From positions 7,501-71,500 of the forward strand of contig CP119315.1 in NCBI GenBank assembly GCA_029202845.1: DNA of 64,000 bases, in the 5' to 3' direction. The position numbers and the translations under genes are program-made. Source of the DNA: Candidatus Sphingomonas colombiensis (GTDB lineage: Bacteria > Pseudomonadota > Alphaproteobacteria > Sphingomonadales > Sphingomonadaceae). Positions 8,772 through 16,843 of this stretch are shown here, in pieces (position 1 is the stretch's first letter; every line of letters begins with the position of its first letter). The notes under the pieces are model-generated. The model was not told where the DNA came from and did no database searches. It saw nothing but the letters and a program-made list of their open reading frames with translations.

Positions 8772-9506
8772 TCAATCCCGGACAGCGGCGATTAGGAATT
8801 CCACGTTGCCCTCCGGTCCGGTGATCGGGCTGCGCTCGATCCCTAGCACTCGCCATCCCCGCCCGGTGAACCACGCCGCCACCTCATCGCAGACCCGTGC
8901 GTGGATCGCGGGATCGCGCACCACGCCACCCTTGCCCACTTCCTCGCGTCCTGCCTCGAACTGCGGCTTGATCAGCGCCAGCGCGCGCGCATTGGGCGCG
9001 GCGAAGCCAAATGGCACATCGAGGACTTTGGGCAGCGAGATAAAGCTCGCGTCGCATACGATCAGATCCACCGGCTCCGGAATATGCGCCGCCGTCAGGA
9101 TCCGCGCGCTGGTCTGCTCATGGACGATGACCCGATCGTCCTGGCGCAGTTTCCAAGCGAGCTGATTGGTACCGCTATCAACCGCATAGACCCGCGCCGC
9201 GCCGCGCGTCAGCAGCACATCGGTGAAGCCCCCGGTTGAGGAGCCGACGTCGATCGCCACCGCCCCGTTCACCTCCCAGCCGAAGTGATCGAGCCCGTGC
9301 GCGAGCTTGATCCCACCACGCGACACCCATGGGTGATCCCGGCCGCGCACATCCAGCACCACATCGGGGGCCAGTTGCTGGCCGGGTTTATCCACCTTGC
9401 GGTCGGCGATGAAAACCAGCCCCGCCATGATGAGCGCCTGCGCACGGGTTCGCGATTCGGCGAGCCCGCGATCGACGAGCAATTGATCCGCACGCACCTT
9501 TGCCAT
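8772..9506 (-). CDS. tlyA: TlyA-family rRNA (cytidine-2'-O)-methyltransferase
   Basis: A 244-residue protein with an N-terminal S4 RNA-binding domain (RADQLLVDRGLAESRTRAQA) and an FtsJ-like methyltransferase domain. The SAM site reads AIDVGSSTGGFTDVLL, and ICDASFISLPK follows as motif IV. The C-terminal KPQFEAGREEVGKGGVVRD is specific to TlyA. The family methylates 16S and sometimes 23S rRNA, although it is often named hemolysin. In many bacteria tlyA sits beside dxs; here they are about 1 kb apart with a hydrolase gene between them. Confidence 0.9.
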   Translation of the reverse strand: MAKVRADQLLVDRGLAESRTRAQALIMAGLVFIADRKVDKPGQQLAPDVVLDVRGRDHPWVSRGGIKLAHGLDHFGWEVNGAVAIDVGSSTGGFTDVLLTRGAARVYAVDSGTNQLAWKLRQDDRVIVHEQTSARILTAAHIPEPVDLIVCDASFISLPKVLDVPFGFAAPNARALALIKPQFEAGREEVGKGGVVRDPAIHARVCDEVAAWFTGRGWRVLGIERSPITGPEGNVEFLIAAVRD

Positions 9507-9683
9507 GCCCCGCTATCGCCTCTCGATCGGTTCGTCGCAACCCGCCTTCCACCGGGCGCGCGCGATTGCGCGTTCTATTGCCCATGGATTTAGTAGGAAT
9601 ATATTGAAATCAGAGGTCGCGGGCTGGCTGTACCCTAGAATGGCGGTCCGCGGCCTCGCCCACGCGACGAGGAATACCTAATC

Positions 9684-10355
9684 ATGGGTCCGTTCTCATC
9701 CGATCTATCGCGACGACCGACGGTTCTTACCGTCCCCGGTCTGAATGGCTCCGGACCATCGCATTGGCAGACTTTGTGGGAACGCTCACGCCCCGACACG
9801 ATGCGAATCGAGCTTGGCATGTGGAACACGCCGCATCGCAATTCCTGGGTGACGAAGATCGATCAGGCCATCGCCTCGGCCCGCGCGCCGGTGATCCTTG
9901 TCGGCCACAGCCTCGGCTGCATCGCGATCGCTTGGTGGGCGACGCTCAGTCCGCAGCCCTATGGCTGGCCGGTCGCCGGTGCGTTGCTGGTCGCCCCGGC
10001 CGATGTTGATCGCAGCAAAGCACCGGCCGAGATCGCCGGCTTCGCGCCCATCCCGAAAACGCCCTTGCCCTTCCCCTCGATCGTCGTTGCAAGCAGCAAT
10101 GACCCATGGGTGGCAAGCGAGCGAGCGCACAGCATCGCGGCCGATTGGGGCAGCCATTTCATCGATTTAGGCGCGCGCGGCCATATCAACGCGGCGAGCG
10201 GCCTCGGCTGGTGGCCGGAAGGACAGGAATTGCTCGAACGGGTGATTCTTGCCTCTGGCGGCCCGCGCGGCGAAGCGCGCTCCCCCGGCGACGCACGGGC
10301 GATATTGGCGCGGGAAGGAACAGGCTCCGCGGCCCCGCAGCCTCTTCGTCCATAG
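9684..10355 (+). CDS. RBBP9/YdeN family alpha/beta hydrolase
   Basis: A 223-residue serine hydrolase. The family opening is TVPGLNGSGPSHWQTLWE, and the nucleophile elbow is GHSLGC near residues 74-79. The acid residue is in SSNDPW, and the histidine is in GARGHINAASGLGWWPEG, which is the classic RBBP9/YdeN end. About 30 residues after that motif are low-complexity. GAGGAATACCTAATC precedes the ATG. Substrate unknown; cytoplasmic because no signal peptide is visible. Confidence 0.87.
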   Translation: MGPFSSDLSRRPTVLTVPGLNGSGPSHWQTLWERSRPDTMRIELGMWNTPHRNSWVTKIDQAIASARAPVILVGHSLGCIAIAWWATLSPQPYGWPVAGALLVAPADVDRSKAPAEIAGFAPIPKTPLPFPSIVVASSNDPWVASERAHSIAADWGSHFIDLGARGHINAASGLGWWPEGQELLERVILASGGPRGEARSPGDARAILAREGTGSAAPQPLRP

Positions 10356-10385
10356 CAAGGCAGCGGCAGAACTACCGGATGGTGA

Positions 10386-10523
10386 TCAGGCCTCGTCCGA
10401 ATCCTTCAGCGCGGCCGCCCGTTCGCGCGCAGCCCGCATCCGCCGCCACAACGAGAGGTTGAAACACCCGAGTGCGACGACCATCAGCGCCGTCGCAAGG
10501 ATCACCTTGGTCCAGCCGCTCAC
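10386..10523 (-). CDS. Small single-pass membrane protein coupled to dxs
   Basis: A 45-residue ORF not reported by usual length cut-offs. It reads from GTG 10523 through VSGWTKVILATALMVVALG, one membrane helix, then a basic and charged tail FNLSLWRRMRAARERAAALK ending DSDEA. The GTG overlaps the dxs stop as GTGA, the tight geometry of translational coupling. The positive residues after the helix predict a cytoplasmic tail. I do not recognise the family. Codon use and the coupling make it likely to be expressed. Confidence 0.6.
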   Translation of the reverse strand: MSGWTKVILATALMVVALGCFNLSLWRRMRAARERAAALKDSDEA

Positions 10524-12442
10524 GCCAGTGCGCCGAGCGCCCCGGCCTCGTTCCAGCGCAACGCCTTCAATACCGTATCGACGATATGGTCGGCATCGAG
10601 ACCGGCCTCGGCATATTGCACGTCCGGCTTGTCCTGATCCTGAAACACATCGGGCAAGCGCATAGTGCGCAGCTTCAGCCCGCCGTCGATCAGCCCGGCA
10701 TCTGATGCCAGCGTCAGGACGTGTGCGCCCAGACCACCGATCGCCCCCTCCTCGATCGTCACCGCGACTTCATGCGTGGTCAGCAGGCGGCGGATCAATT
10801 CCTCGTCCAGCGGTTTGGCGAAGCGCAGATCGGCAACGGTGGTCGAGAGGCCCTTCGCCTCCAGCGCGTCAGCAGCCTTCAGCGCCTCAGCGAGCCGGGT
10901 GCCGAGCGACAAGATCGCCACGGTTTTGCCCTCACGCACGACGCGGCCCTTGCCGATCGTCAGCAGTTCCGGCGTTTCGGGCAGCGCGACCCCGGTGCCG
11001 TTGCCGCGCGGATAGCGCACCGCGATCGGCCCGCTGTCATGCTCGACACAGGTATGGACCATATGGACCAGTTCCGCCTCATCGGCCGCGGCCATCACGA
11101 CGAAATTGGGCAGCGACGCCAGATAGGTGACGTCGAAACTGCCGGCATGGGTCGCGCCATCCGCGCCAACCAGCCCGGCGCGATCGATCGCGAAGCGCAC
11201 CGGCAGATTCTGGATCGCCACATCGTGCACGACCTGATCATAAGCGCGCTGGAGGAAGGTCGAATAGATCGCGCAGAACGGCCGCATTCCCTGCGCGGCG
11301 AGCCCTGCGGCGAAAGTGACCGCGTGCTGCTCCGCAATACCTACGTCGAACGCGCGATCGGGGTGACGTTTCGCGAACCGATCGACGCCCGTGCCCGACG
11401 GCATCGCGGCGGTGATCGCACAAATGCGTGGATCGCTATCCGCCTCGTTCGCCAAAGCATCGCCGAACACATTCTGATACGACGGCGGCCCCGGCGGTGC
11501 CTTGGCCTGTGCGCCGGTGATCACATCAAACTTCTGAACGCCGTGATATTTGTCCGCCGCCGCCTCGGCCGGGGCATAGCCGTTGCCCTTCTTGGTCACG
11601 ACATGGACGAGGATCGGGCCCTCTTTGGCGTCGCGTACATTCTCCAGCACCGGGATCAGATGATCGAGGTTATGCCCGTCGATCGGCCCGACGTAATAGA
11701 AGCCGAGTTCCTCGAACAACGTACCGCCCATCGTCATGCCGCGGGCGAATTCGTCGGTCTTGCGCGCGGCATTGTGAAACGGGCGCGGCAGCCTGCGCGC
11801 GATGCGCTTCATCACCTCGCGCAGCGACAGGAACTCGCGGCTGGAGGCGATCCGCGACAGATAGGCCGAAAGGCCGCCGACCGGCGGCGCGATCGACATG
11901 TCGTTATCGTTGAGGATCACGATCAGCCGGTTGCCGGCGGCTTCGGCGTTGTTCATCGCCTCATAGGCCATGCCGGCGGACATCGCACCGTCGCCGATCA
12001 CGGCGATTCCCTTGCCCGGCGTACCGGCAAGCTTGTTGGCAATGGCAAAGCCCAGTGCTGCCGAAATCGACGTGGAGGAATGCGCCGCGCCGAACGGATC
12101 ATATTCGCTCTCGCTGCGCTTGGTGAAGCCGGAAAGCCCACCGCCCTGCCGCAGGGTGCGGATACGATCGCGCCGCCCCGTCAGGATTTTATGCGGATAG
12201 CATTGATGACCGACGTCCCAGATCAACCGATCGCGCGGGGTATCAAAGACATAGTGAATCGCGGTGGTAAGTTCGACCACGCCAAGGCCGGAACCAAGGT
12301 GTCCACCAGTTTCACCCACGGCGGAGATGGTCTCCGCGCGCAATTCGTCGGCCAGTTGCCGCAACCGCTCGGGCGGCAGCCGGCGAAGGTCGCCCGGCGT
12401 CGCGATCGTATCGAGCAACGGCGTTTCGGGAAGATCGGTCAT
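10520..12442 (-). CDS. dxs: 1-deoxy-D-xylulose-5-phosphate synthase
   Basis: A 640-residue thiamine-diphosphate enzyme that condenses pyruvate and glyceraldehyde 3-phosphate in the first step of the MEP isoprenoid pathway. It shows HYVFDTPRDRLIWDVGHQCY, then the ThDP motif GDGAMSAGMAYEAMNNAE with downstream NDNDMSIAPPVGGLS, and GIAEQHAVTFAAGLA in the pyrimidine-binding domain. DRAGLVGADGATHAGSFD and the C-terminal EEGAIGGLGAHVL complete the domains. Full length. The start ATG 12442 is 52 bases from zur. Confidence 0.97.
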   Translation of the reverse strand: MTDLPETPLLDTIATPGDLRRLPPERLRQLADELRAETISAVGETGGHLGSGLGVVELTTAIHYVFDTPRDRLIWDVGHQCYPHKILTGRRDRIRTLRQGGGLSGFTKRSESEYDPFGAAHSSTSISAALGFAIANKLAGTPGKGIAVIGDGAMSAGMAYEAMNNAEAAGNRLIVILNDNDMSIAPPVGGLSAYLSRIASSREFLSLREVMKRIARRLPRPFHNAARKTDEFARGMTMGGTLFEELGFYYVGPIDGHNLDHLIPVLENVRDAKEGPILVHVVTKKGNGYAPAEAAADKYHGVQKFDVITGAQAKAPPGPPSYQNVFGDALANEADSDPRICAITAAMPSGTGVDRFAKRHPDRAFDVGIAEQHAVTFAAGLAAQGMRPFCAIYSTFLQRAYDQVVHDVAIQNLPVRFAIDRAGLVGADGATHAGSFDVTYLASLPNFVVMAAADEAELVHMVHTCVEHDSGPIAVRYPRGNGTGVALPETPELLTIGKGRVVREGKTVAILSLGTRLAEALKAADALEAKGLSTTVADLRFAKPLDEELIRRLLTTHEVAVTIEEGAIGGLGAHVLTLASDAGLIDGGLKLRTMRLPDVFQDQDKPDVQYAEAGLDADHIVDTVLKALRWNEAGALGALA

Positions 12443-12494
12443 CCGGCGCTCCTACTCCACGCGAAAACCGGTGTCGATTGCGACAGTTGGCGGA

Positions 12495-12974
12495 TCAATC
12501 CGCCGCCCGCGTGCATTCCGCGCAAACCCCGCGCACTTCGATCACCGGCCGCACCGGCGAAAAACCCGCGCCTTCCGCCGCATGGCGCACCGCGCGGGTG
12601 AGCTGATCGTCATCGAGATGGGTGGTCTGCCCGCACGAATCGCACACCAGAAATATGCAGTCGTGCTGACAATCCGGATGTGCGTTGGCGACATAGGCGT
12701 TCGCGCTTTCCACCCGTCGTGCCAGATTCGCGCCGACGAACAGATCGAGGATGCGATAAATGCTGTTGGCGGCAATCCGACGGCCTTCGCGCTTCGACAC
12801 CGCATCGGCGATGTCATAGGCGGAAGCCGGCTTCTCGAACCCGGCGAGCGCGCCGAACACGCTTGCGCGCATCGCGGTCCATTGCTCACCGGAACGCTCC
12901 AGCGTGTGCTGCGCCGCGCGCGCCAGATCCTCGCCCTGCGGCTCGAGGTGATGATGATGGGCATGGCCAGACAT
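12495..12974 (-). CDS. zur: Fur-family transcriptional regulator, Zur-like
   Basis: A 159-residue metalloregulator. A histidine-rich N-terminus (SGHAHHHHLEPQGED) precedes the winged helix (AGFEKPASAYDIADAVSK, ANSIYRILDLFVGANLARR). Metal ligands are visible in ANAHPDCQHDCIFLVCDSCGQ and the terminal VCAEC, giving the CxxC pairs that bind structural zinc. The pattern is closer to Zur than Fur, but I infer this from ligand layout. It lies 48 bases downstream of a MerC-like gene and upstream of dxs on the same strand. Confidence 0.82.
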   Translation of the reverse strand: MSGHAHHHHLEPQGEDLARAAQHTLERSGEQWTAMRASVFGALAGFEKPASAYDIADAVSKREGRRIAANSIYRILDLFVGANLARRVESANAYVANAHPDCQHDCIFLVCDSCGQTTHLDDDQLTRAVRHAAEGAGFSPVRPVIEVRGVCAECTRAAD

Positions 12975-13022
12975 GGAGCAAAAATAGGCCTACTGGCATC
13001 GCGGGACAACCCGCCCGACGCG

Positions 13023-13415
13023 TCAGTTTTCCGCGCGACGATTCAGATCATGGCCGAATGCGAGAATACCGACGCCGATCACCGTCCACAGCGCCTCCGC
13101 ATGGCCGCCATTATGCGGCAGGGTCATCGCGCCAGCCATGATGCCAAGCCCGAGCGACCCCATCGCCAGCGGCATCAGATAGCCATGGTGCAGCACGCCC
13201 CGCCCGAGCGCGAACGCGCCCAGCCCGATCGCGATCCCCAAGCCCACCTCGTGAAAGATCGGATTGCCTAACAAGCCGCCCACGGTGGAAAGCATCGCCA
13301 CCAGCACCGCGCTCGCAAGACAATGCACGACGCACAGCCCCGACAGCGCGATCGCGAACCGATCGAGCGACCCAAGATAGCCGAGGCGAGTCGTGGAATT
13401 CATCCGGCGCCGCAT
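13023..13415 (-). CDS. MerC-domain membrane protein
   Basis: A 130-residue membrane protein with four hydrophobic helices. The first helix carries SGLCVVHCLAS, the cysteine pair typical of the MerC family. Histidines follow in NPIFHEVGLG and GRGVLHHGYLMPL. MerC proteins move mercury or other soft metals; here no mer operon is present, and the adjacent Zur-like gene suggests zinc-linked control. ATG 13415 or ATG 13403 may start it. The upstream gap is A+T-rich and contains a partial dyad at 13435-13447. Confidence 0.75.
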   Translation of the reverse strand: MRRRMNSTTRLGYLGSLDRFAIALSGLCVVHCLASAVLVAMLSTVGGLLGNPIFHEVGLGIAIGLGAFALGRGVLHHGYLMPLAMGSLGLGIMAGAMTLPHNGGHAEALWTVIGVGILAFGHDLNRRAEN

Positions 13416-13526
13416 GTAGCGCGGGTGGAGCGAGGTTACAATATCACATCACTCAAAAAATATGTGCTCGACAACATCGTCAGCGCTCAGCTTGGCAGGC
13501 TTGCCGGGGTGGGCTAGTGCCAACGC

Positions 13527-14555
13527 ATGTTGCAGCCCACCCCGGGATATGTTTCCACCGCCCGCCCGGCGGCCCTCGCTCGCTGGCTATGGTGCGTCGC
13601 CGCGTTGATCGTCGCGATGGTGGTGGTCGGGGGTATCACCCGCCTCACCGAATCCGGCCTGTCGATGACCCGATGGAACCCGATCAGCGGCATCATCCCT
13701 CCGCTGAACGACGCCCAGTGGCAGGTGGAGTTCGCGAATTACAAGAAAATACCTGAGTATCAGAAGCTTAACAGCAATATGACGCTCGCCGGCTTCAAGG
13801 CGATCTTCTTCTGGGAATATATCCACCGGGTGCTTGGCCGGGTTATCGGGATGGCCTTCGCGTTGCCACTGATCTGGTTCGCGGTGAAGCGTCAGATGCC
13901 GCGCGGCTATGGCTTGCGTCTGAGTGCGATTCTGGCGCTTGGCGGGCTACAGGGCGCGATCGGCTGGTGGATGGTCAGCTCGGGGCTGTCGGTGCGCACC
14001 GACGTCAGCCATATCCGGCTCGCGATTCACCTGCTGACCGCGCTTGTCATCCTCGCCGGCATTGTCTGGACCGCGCTTGATCTCGGCGCATTGGCCCGCG
14101 ATCCGCTTTCCCGACCGGCGCGGCTCCGCCCCCTCGCCGTATTCGCGCTCCTGCTGCTCGCGGCACAGATCATGTATGGCGCATTCACCGCCGGGCTTGA
14201 CGCTGGCTATGCCTTCGCGAGCTGGCCGCTGATGGGCGACACCTGGTTCCCCGCCGACGTGCCGATGATGACCCCCGCGCTCGCCAACGCGGTCGACAAT
14301 CCGATCGTCGTGCAGTTCATCCACCGCTGGCTCGCGTTCGTCGCGGCGGCGGCATTGTTCTGGCTCGCGCTTCGGGCCGGGCGCCCAATGGGCACGGTAG
14401 TCGTACTGCTCGTCGTGTTGCAGGTTTCGCTTGGCATCGCGACGCTATTGACCGGGGTACAGATCGGCGTTGCGGTGACGCATCAGGCGAACGCCGCGCT
14501 ATTGCTGATCGCCGCCGTCGGCGCGGCCCACACGATCGGCACGCGGCGGCGGTGA
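13527..14555 (+). CDS. ctaA: Heme A synthase (COX15/CtaA)
   Basis: A 342-residue membrane protein that oxidises heme O to heme A for aa3-type cytochrome oxidase. The proteobacterial COX15 pattern is clear: VVVGGITRLTESGLSMTRW at the N-terminus, FFWEYIHRVLGRVIGMAFA with a heme-ligand histidine, VSHIRLAIHLLTALVI and FIHRWLAFVAAAALFW with further histidines, and VTHQANAALLLI near the end. Eight helices are expected. It ends in GTGA with cutA. Confidence 0.94.
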   Translation: MLQPTPGYVSTARPAALARWLWCVAALIVAMVVVGGITRLTESGLSMTRWNPISGIIPPLNDAQWQVEFANYKKIPEYQKLNSNMTLAGFKAIFFWEYIHRVLGRVIGMAFALPLIWFAVKRQMPRGYGLRLSAILALGGLQGAIGWWMVSSGLSVRTDVSHIRLAIHLLTALVILAGIVWTALDLGALARDPLSRPARLRPLAVFALLLLAAQIMYGAFTAGLDAGYAFASWPLMGDTWFPADVPMMTPALANAVDNPIVVQFIHRWLAFVAAAALFWLALRAGRPMGTVVVLLVVLQVSLGIATLLTGVQIGVAVTHQANAALLLIAAVGAAHTIGTRRR

Positions 14556-14869
14556 ACAATATCGCGATCGTTCAGGTCACCTGCCCGGATACGGCGACCG
14601 CCGAAACGATCGCGCGCACCCTGATCTACGAACGACTGATCACCTGCGCCAATATCTTCGACAAGGGCCTTTCGCTGTATCGTTGGCAGGGCGCCATCAT
14701 GCAGGGCGACGAGGTGGTGATGCAGCTCAAGACCGCGCCCATCGCCATTCCCGCGATCCGGACGCGTATCGCCGCCCTTCACCCCTATGACCTCCCGGCG
14801 ATCGAGCATTGGCAGGCCACCGTCACTGAGCAGCTCGCCGAATGGGTCGCCGACGGGATCGAAGCGTAA
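14552..14869 (+). CDS. cutA: Divalent cation tolerance protein CutA
   Basis: A 105-residue CutA1 protein, a trimeric ferredoxin-like fold connected with copper tolerance. It has CPDTATAETIARTLIYERLITCANI at the N-terminus (read in overlapping parts) and YRWQGAIMQGDEVVMQLKT. HPYDLPAIEHWQA and the closing WVADGI are standard family blocks. The start is GTG 14552, four bases inside the ctaA stop, so it is coupled to ctaA. Confidence 0.92.
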   Translation: MNNIAIVQVTCPDTATAETIARTLIYERLITCANIFDKGLSLYRWQGAIMQGDEVVMQLKTAPIAIPAIRTRIAALHPYDLPAIEHWQATVTEQLAEWVADGIEA

Positions 14870-14977
14870 CGCCGGCCCCGCCGAAAACCACTTTCGAGCC
14901 AGTGGCATTATATTACCCGTCACGGATCGCCCGGAAATCTTGACTTCCCGCGCCTCTTGAAGCATTGGCCGCCCGTC

Positions 14978-15013
14978 GGCGCTGCGCCCTCGGGTGCGGC
15001 GTCCTTTCGTTTT
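14978..15013 (+). promoter_or_regulatory. Leader hairpin with T-rich tail ahead of rplM
   Basis: GGCGCTGCGCC (14978-14988) can pair with GGTGCGGCGTC (14993-15003) through eleven pairs including three G-U pairs, with a CTCG loop. TTTCGTTTT follows at 15005-15013. The stem ends only about 18 bases before the rplM start, and GATGAGG lies just after it. It resembles an intrinsic terminator or attenuator in the ribosomal-protein leader. It could alternatively end cutA transcripts if the rplM promoter lies inside it, which seems unlikely for space reasons. Confidence 0.5.
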
Positions 15014-15030
15014 GATGAGGTCGAACAGCC

Positions 15031-15510
15031 ATGAAGGCGCTGATGAAGACCACCAAGTCGGCCAAGCCGCATGAGGTGGAAAAGAAGTGGCATATCGTCG
15101 ATGCCGACGGCCTGGTGGTCGGTCGCGCGGCGGTTGTGATCGCCAACGTCCTGCGCGGCAAGCACAAGACGAGCTTCACCCCGCACGTCGATTGCGGTGA
15201 CAATGTCATCGTCATCAACGCGGACAAGATCCGTTTCACCGGCAACAAGCTGGCGGACAAGGTCTATTACAAGCACACCGGTTACGCCGGCGGCATCAAG
15301 GGCATCACCGCCGAGAAGGTGCTGGAAGGTCGCTTCCCGGAGCGCGTTCTCGAAAAGGCTGTTGAGCGCATGATCCCGCGCGGCCCGCTCGGCCGCCAGC
15401 AGATGCGCAACCTGCGCATCTTCGCCGGCAGCGAGCACCCGCATGAGGCGCAGAACCCGGAGCCGCTCGACATCGCCGGCATGAACCGCAAGAACAAGGT
15501 GGGCGCATAA
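15031..15510 (+). CDS. rplM: 50S ribosomal protein L13
   Basis: A 159-residue large-subunit protein. It has KWHIVDADGLVVGRAAVVIAN at the start (read in overlapping parts), GKHKTSFTPHVDCGDNVIVIN and YKHTGYAGGIKG. The signature AVERMIPRGPLGRQQMRNL follows, then FAGSEHPHEAQNPEPLDI. Full length for alphaproteobacteria. It overlaps rpsI by one base (TAATG), the usual L13-S9 operon. Its leader has a hairpin that may attenuate transcription. Confidence 0.98.
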   Translation: MKALMKTTKSAKPHEVEKKWHIVDADGLVVGRAAVVIANVLRGKHKTSFTPHVDCGDNVIVINADKIRFTGNKLADKVYYKHTGYAGGIKGITAEKVLEGRFPERVLEKAVERMIPRGPLGRQQMRNLRIFAGSEHPHEAQNPEPLDIAGMNRKNKVGA

Positions 15511-16058
15511 TGTCTGACAATCGCCAGTCCCTCGCCGACCTCGGCGCCGCGCTCAACCAGCAGCGCGAGGAAGCCGTCGCCGTGTCGGAAGACAAGGCCG
15601 AAGCGTATCTCGCCGGCCAGATCGACGAGCCGGTGCAGCGCGCGCCGCTCCGCGCCCAGGAACTCGACAAGTACGGTCGCGCCTATGCGACCGGTCGTCG
15701 TAAGGACGCCGTCGCACGCGTCTGGCTGAAGCCGGGCTCGGGCAAGATCACGATCAACGGCCGTGATCAGGAAATCTATTTCGCGCGTCCGACGCTGCGT
15801 CTCGTCATCAACCAGGTGTTCGGCATCACCGAGCGCGAAGGTCAGTATGACGTGATCTGCACCGTCAAGGGCGGCGGCCTCTCCGGTCAGGCCGGCGCGG
15901 TTAAGCATGGCATCAGCCAGGCGCTGACCAAGTTCGAGCCGGTCCTGCGTTCGCCGGTGAAGGCCGCGGGCTTCCTGACCCGCGACAGCCGCACCGTGGA
16001 GCGTAAGAAGTACGGCCGTGCCAAGGCACGTCGTAGCTTCCAGTTCTCGAAGCGCTAA
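15510..16058 (+). CDS. rpsI: 30S ribosomal protein S9
   Basis: A 182-residue small-subunit protein. The conserved core starts at YGRAYATGRRKDAVARVWLK near residue 55 and ends in KKYGRAKARRSFQFSKR, whose basic tail reaches the P site. The first 54 residues (SDNRQSLADLGAALNQQREE and following, acidic and glutamine-rich) extend beyond the E. coli protein; such extensions are known in alphaproteobacterial S9. The start overlaps the rplM stop, which leaves little doubt about it. Confidence 0.98.
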   Translation: MSDNRQSLADLGAALNQQREEAVAVSEDKAEAYLAGQIDEPVQRAPLRAQELDKYGRAYATGRRKDAVARVWLKPGSGKITINGRDQEIYFARPTLRLVINQVFGITEREGQYDVICTVKGGGLSGQAGAVKHGISQALTKFEPVLRSPVKAAGFLTRDSRTVERKKYGRAKARRSFQFSKR

Positions 16059-16100
16059 AGGTTCGGGCGGCTCCTCCGGGGGCTTGTACGACACGCAAAG

Positions 16101-16129
16101 GGGCGGTCCGGCAACGGGCCGCCCTTTTT
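16101..16129 (+). terminator. Rho-independent terminator of rplM-rpsI
   Basis: GGGCGGTCCG (16101-16110) pairs with CGGGCCGCCC (16115-16124), including one T-G pair, around a GCAA tetraloop. TTTTT follows at 16125-16129. It lies 43 bases after the rpsI stop and is a strong intrinsic terminator. Confidence 0.9.
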
Positions 16130-16155
16130 CGTTTCGCACCCGCATGATCGCAGGA

Positions 16156-16186
16156 TTGAACTTTTCTTTCGACCGGTCTGTATTAT
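16156..16186 (+). promoter_or_regulatory. Candidate promoter of the PspA-like gene
   Basis: TTGAAC (16156-16161) and TATTAT (16181-16186) are separated by 19 bases, with TG immediately before the second box. The spacing is slightly long for a housekeeping promoter. The next gene has GGGAGG six bases before its ATG. Confidence 0.35.
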
Positions 16187-16213
16187 CGTCCCGCGGCGGC
16201 CGGGAGGGAAAAT

Positions 16214-16843
16214 ATGACGGACTCGATGCTTACGCGCGCTTATCGCCTTGTGAGCGCAAGTGCGGACGCCGCGCTTGAAGCAGCCGAACGTTTCAGCGGA
16301 GATGCGCTGGTCCGGGAAGCGATCCGCGATATGGATCACGCGATCGACGCTCTTAAGCGCGAACGCCGGGCGGCCACGGAGCGCCTCGCCTCGATCGAGC
16401 AGGACCGCGCGACCTCCCACGAACGCCTCGCAACCCTGACCGAGCAGGCGCGCTACGCTCTCGATCGTGATCGCCCTGATCTGGCAGAACGCGCCGTCGC
16501 CGCGCGGATCGATGTAGAGGCCGGGATCACCGCCTTCGACAGACGGCAGGCAGAAACTGAGGCCGCACGCGCCCAGGCAGAGGCGGCACTAGCCGACGCG
16601 TCCGCTCGTCGCGTACGAATGGACCTTCCGAGCGCGGCACCAGAAAGCAGCGCCCCCGCACTCGACGCGCGGGTCGCCCGTGCGCAGGCAGGCTTCGAGC
16701 GAGCCCAAACACTCGCCGCCGCCCGGCATGCCGAACTGCCCGGTCTCGGCGAAATTGAGGCGTTGCGACGCGAGGAACGTATCGCCGCCGATATGGGCGC
16801 CTTGCGCGCGGAGCGTCGGAAACCGGCGCCACGGGCGAGCTAA
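16214..16843 (+). CDS. PspA/IM30-family coiled-coil protein
   Basis: A 209-residue, almost wholly helical protein. The N-terminus (TRAYRLVSASADAALEAAER) resembles the membrane-binding helix of PspA/IM30. The central coiled coil runs from about residue 35 to 130 (REAIRDMDHAIDALKRERRA, RYALDRDRPDLAERAVAARI). LAERAVAARIDVEAGI is the conserved spot of the family. No PspF, PspB or PspC genes adjoin it. It likely takes part in envelope-stress or membrane maintenance; this is inferred. GGGAGGGAAAAT before the ATG supports the start. Confidence 0.75.
   Translation: MTDSMLTRAYRLVSASADAALEAAERFSGDALVREAIRDMDHAIDALKRERRAATERLASIEQDRATSHERLATLTEQARYALDRDRPDLAERAVAARIDVEAGITAFDRRQAETEAARAQAEAALADASARRVRMDLPSAAPESSAPALDARVARAQAGFERAQTLAAARHAELPGLGEIEALRREERIAADMGALRAERRKPAPRAS

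Noticed and set aside
10721..12601. 626-codon open frame antisense to dxs and zur
   Set aside because: It is a shadow of dxs in a high-G+C genome: arginine/histidine-rich translation with no domain, while dxs on the other strand has every family motif.
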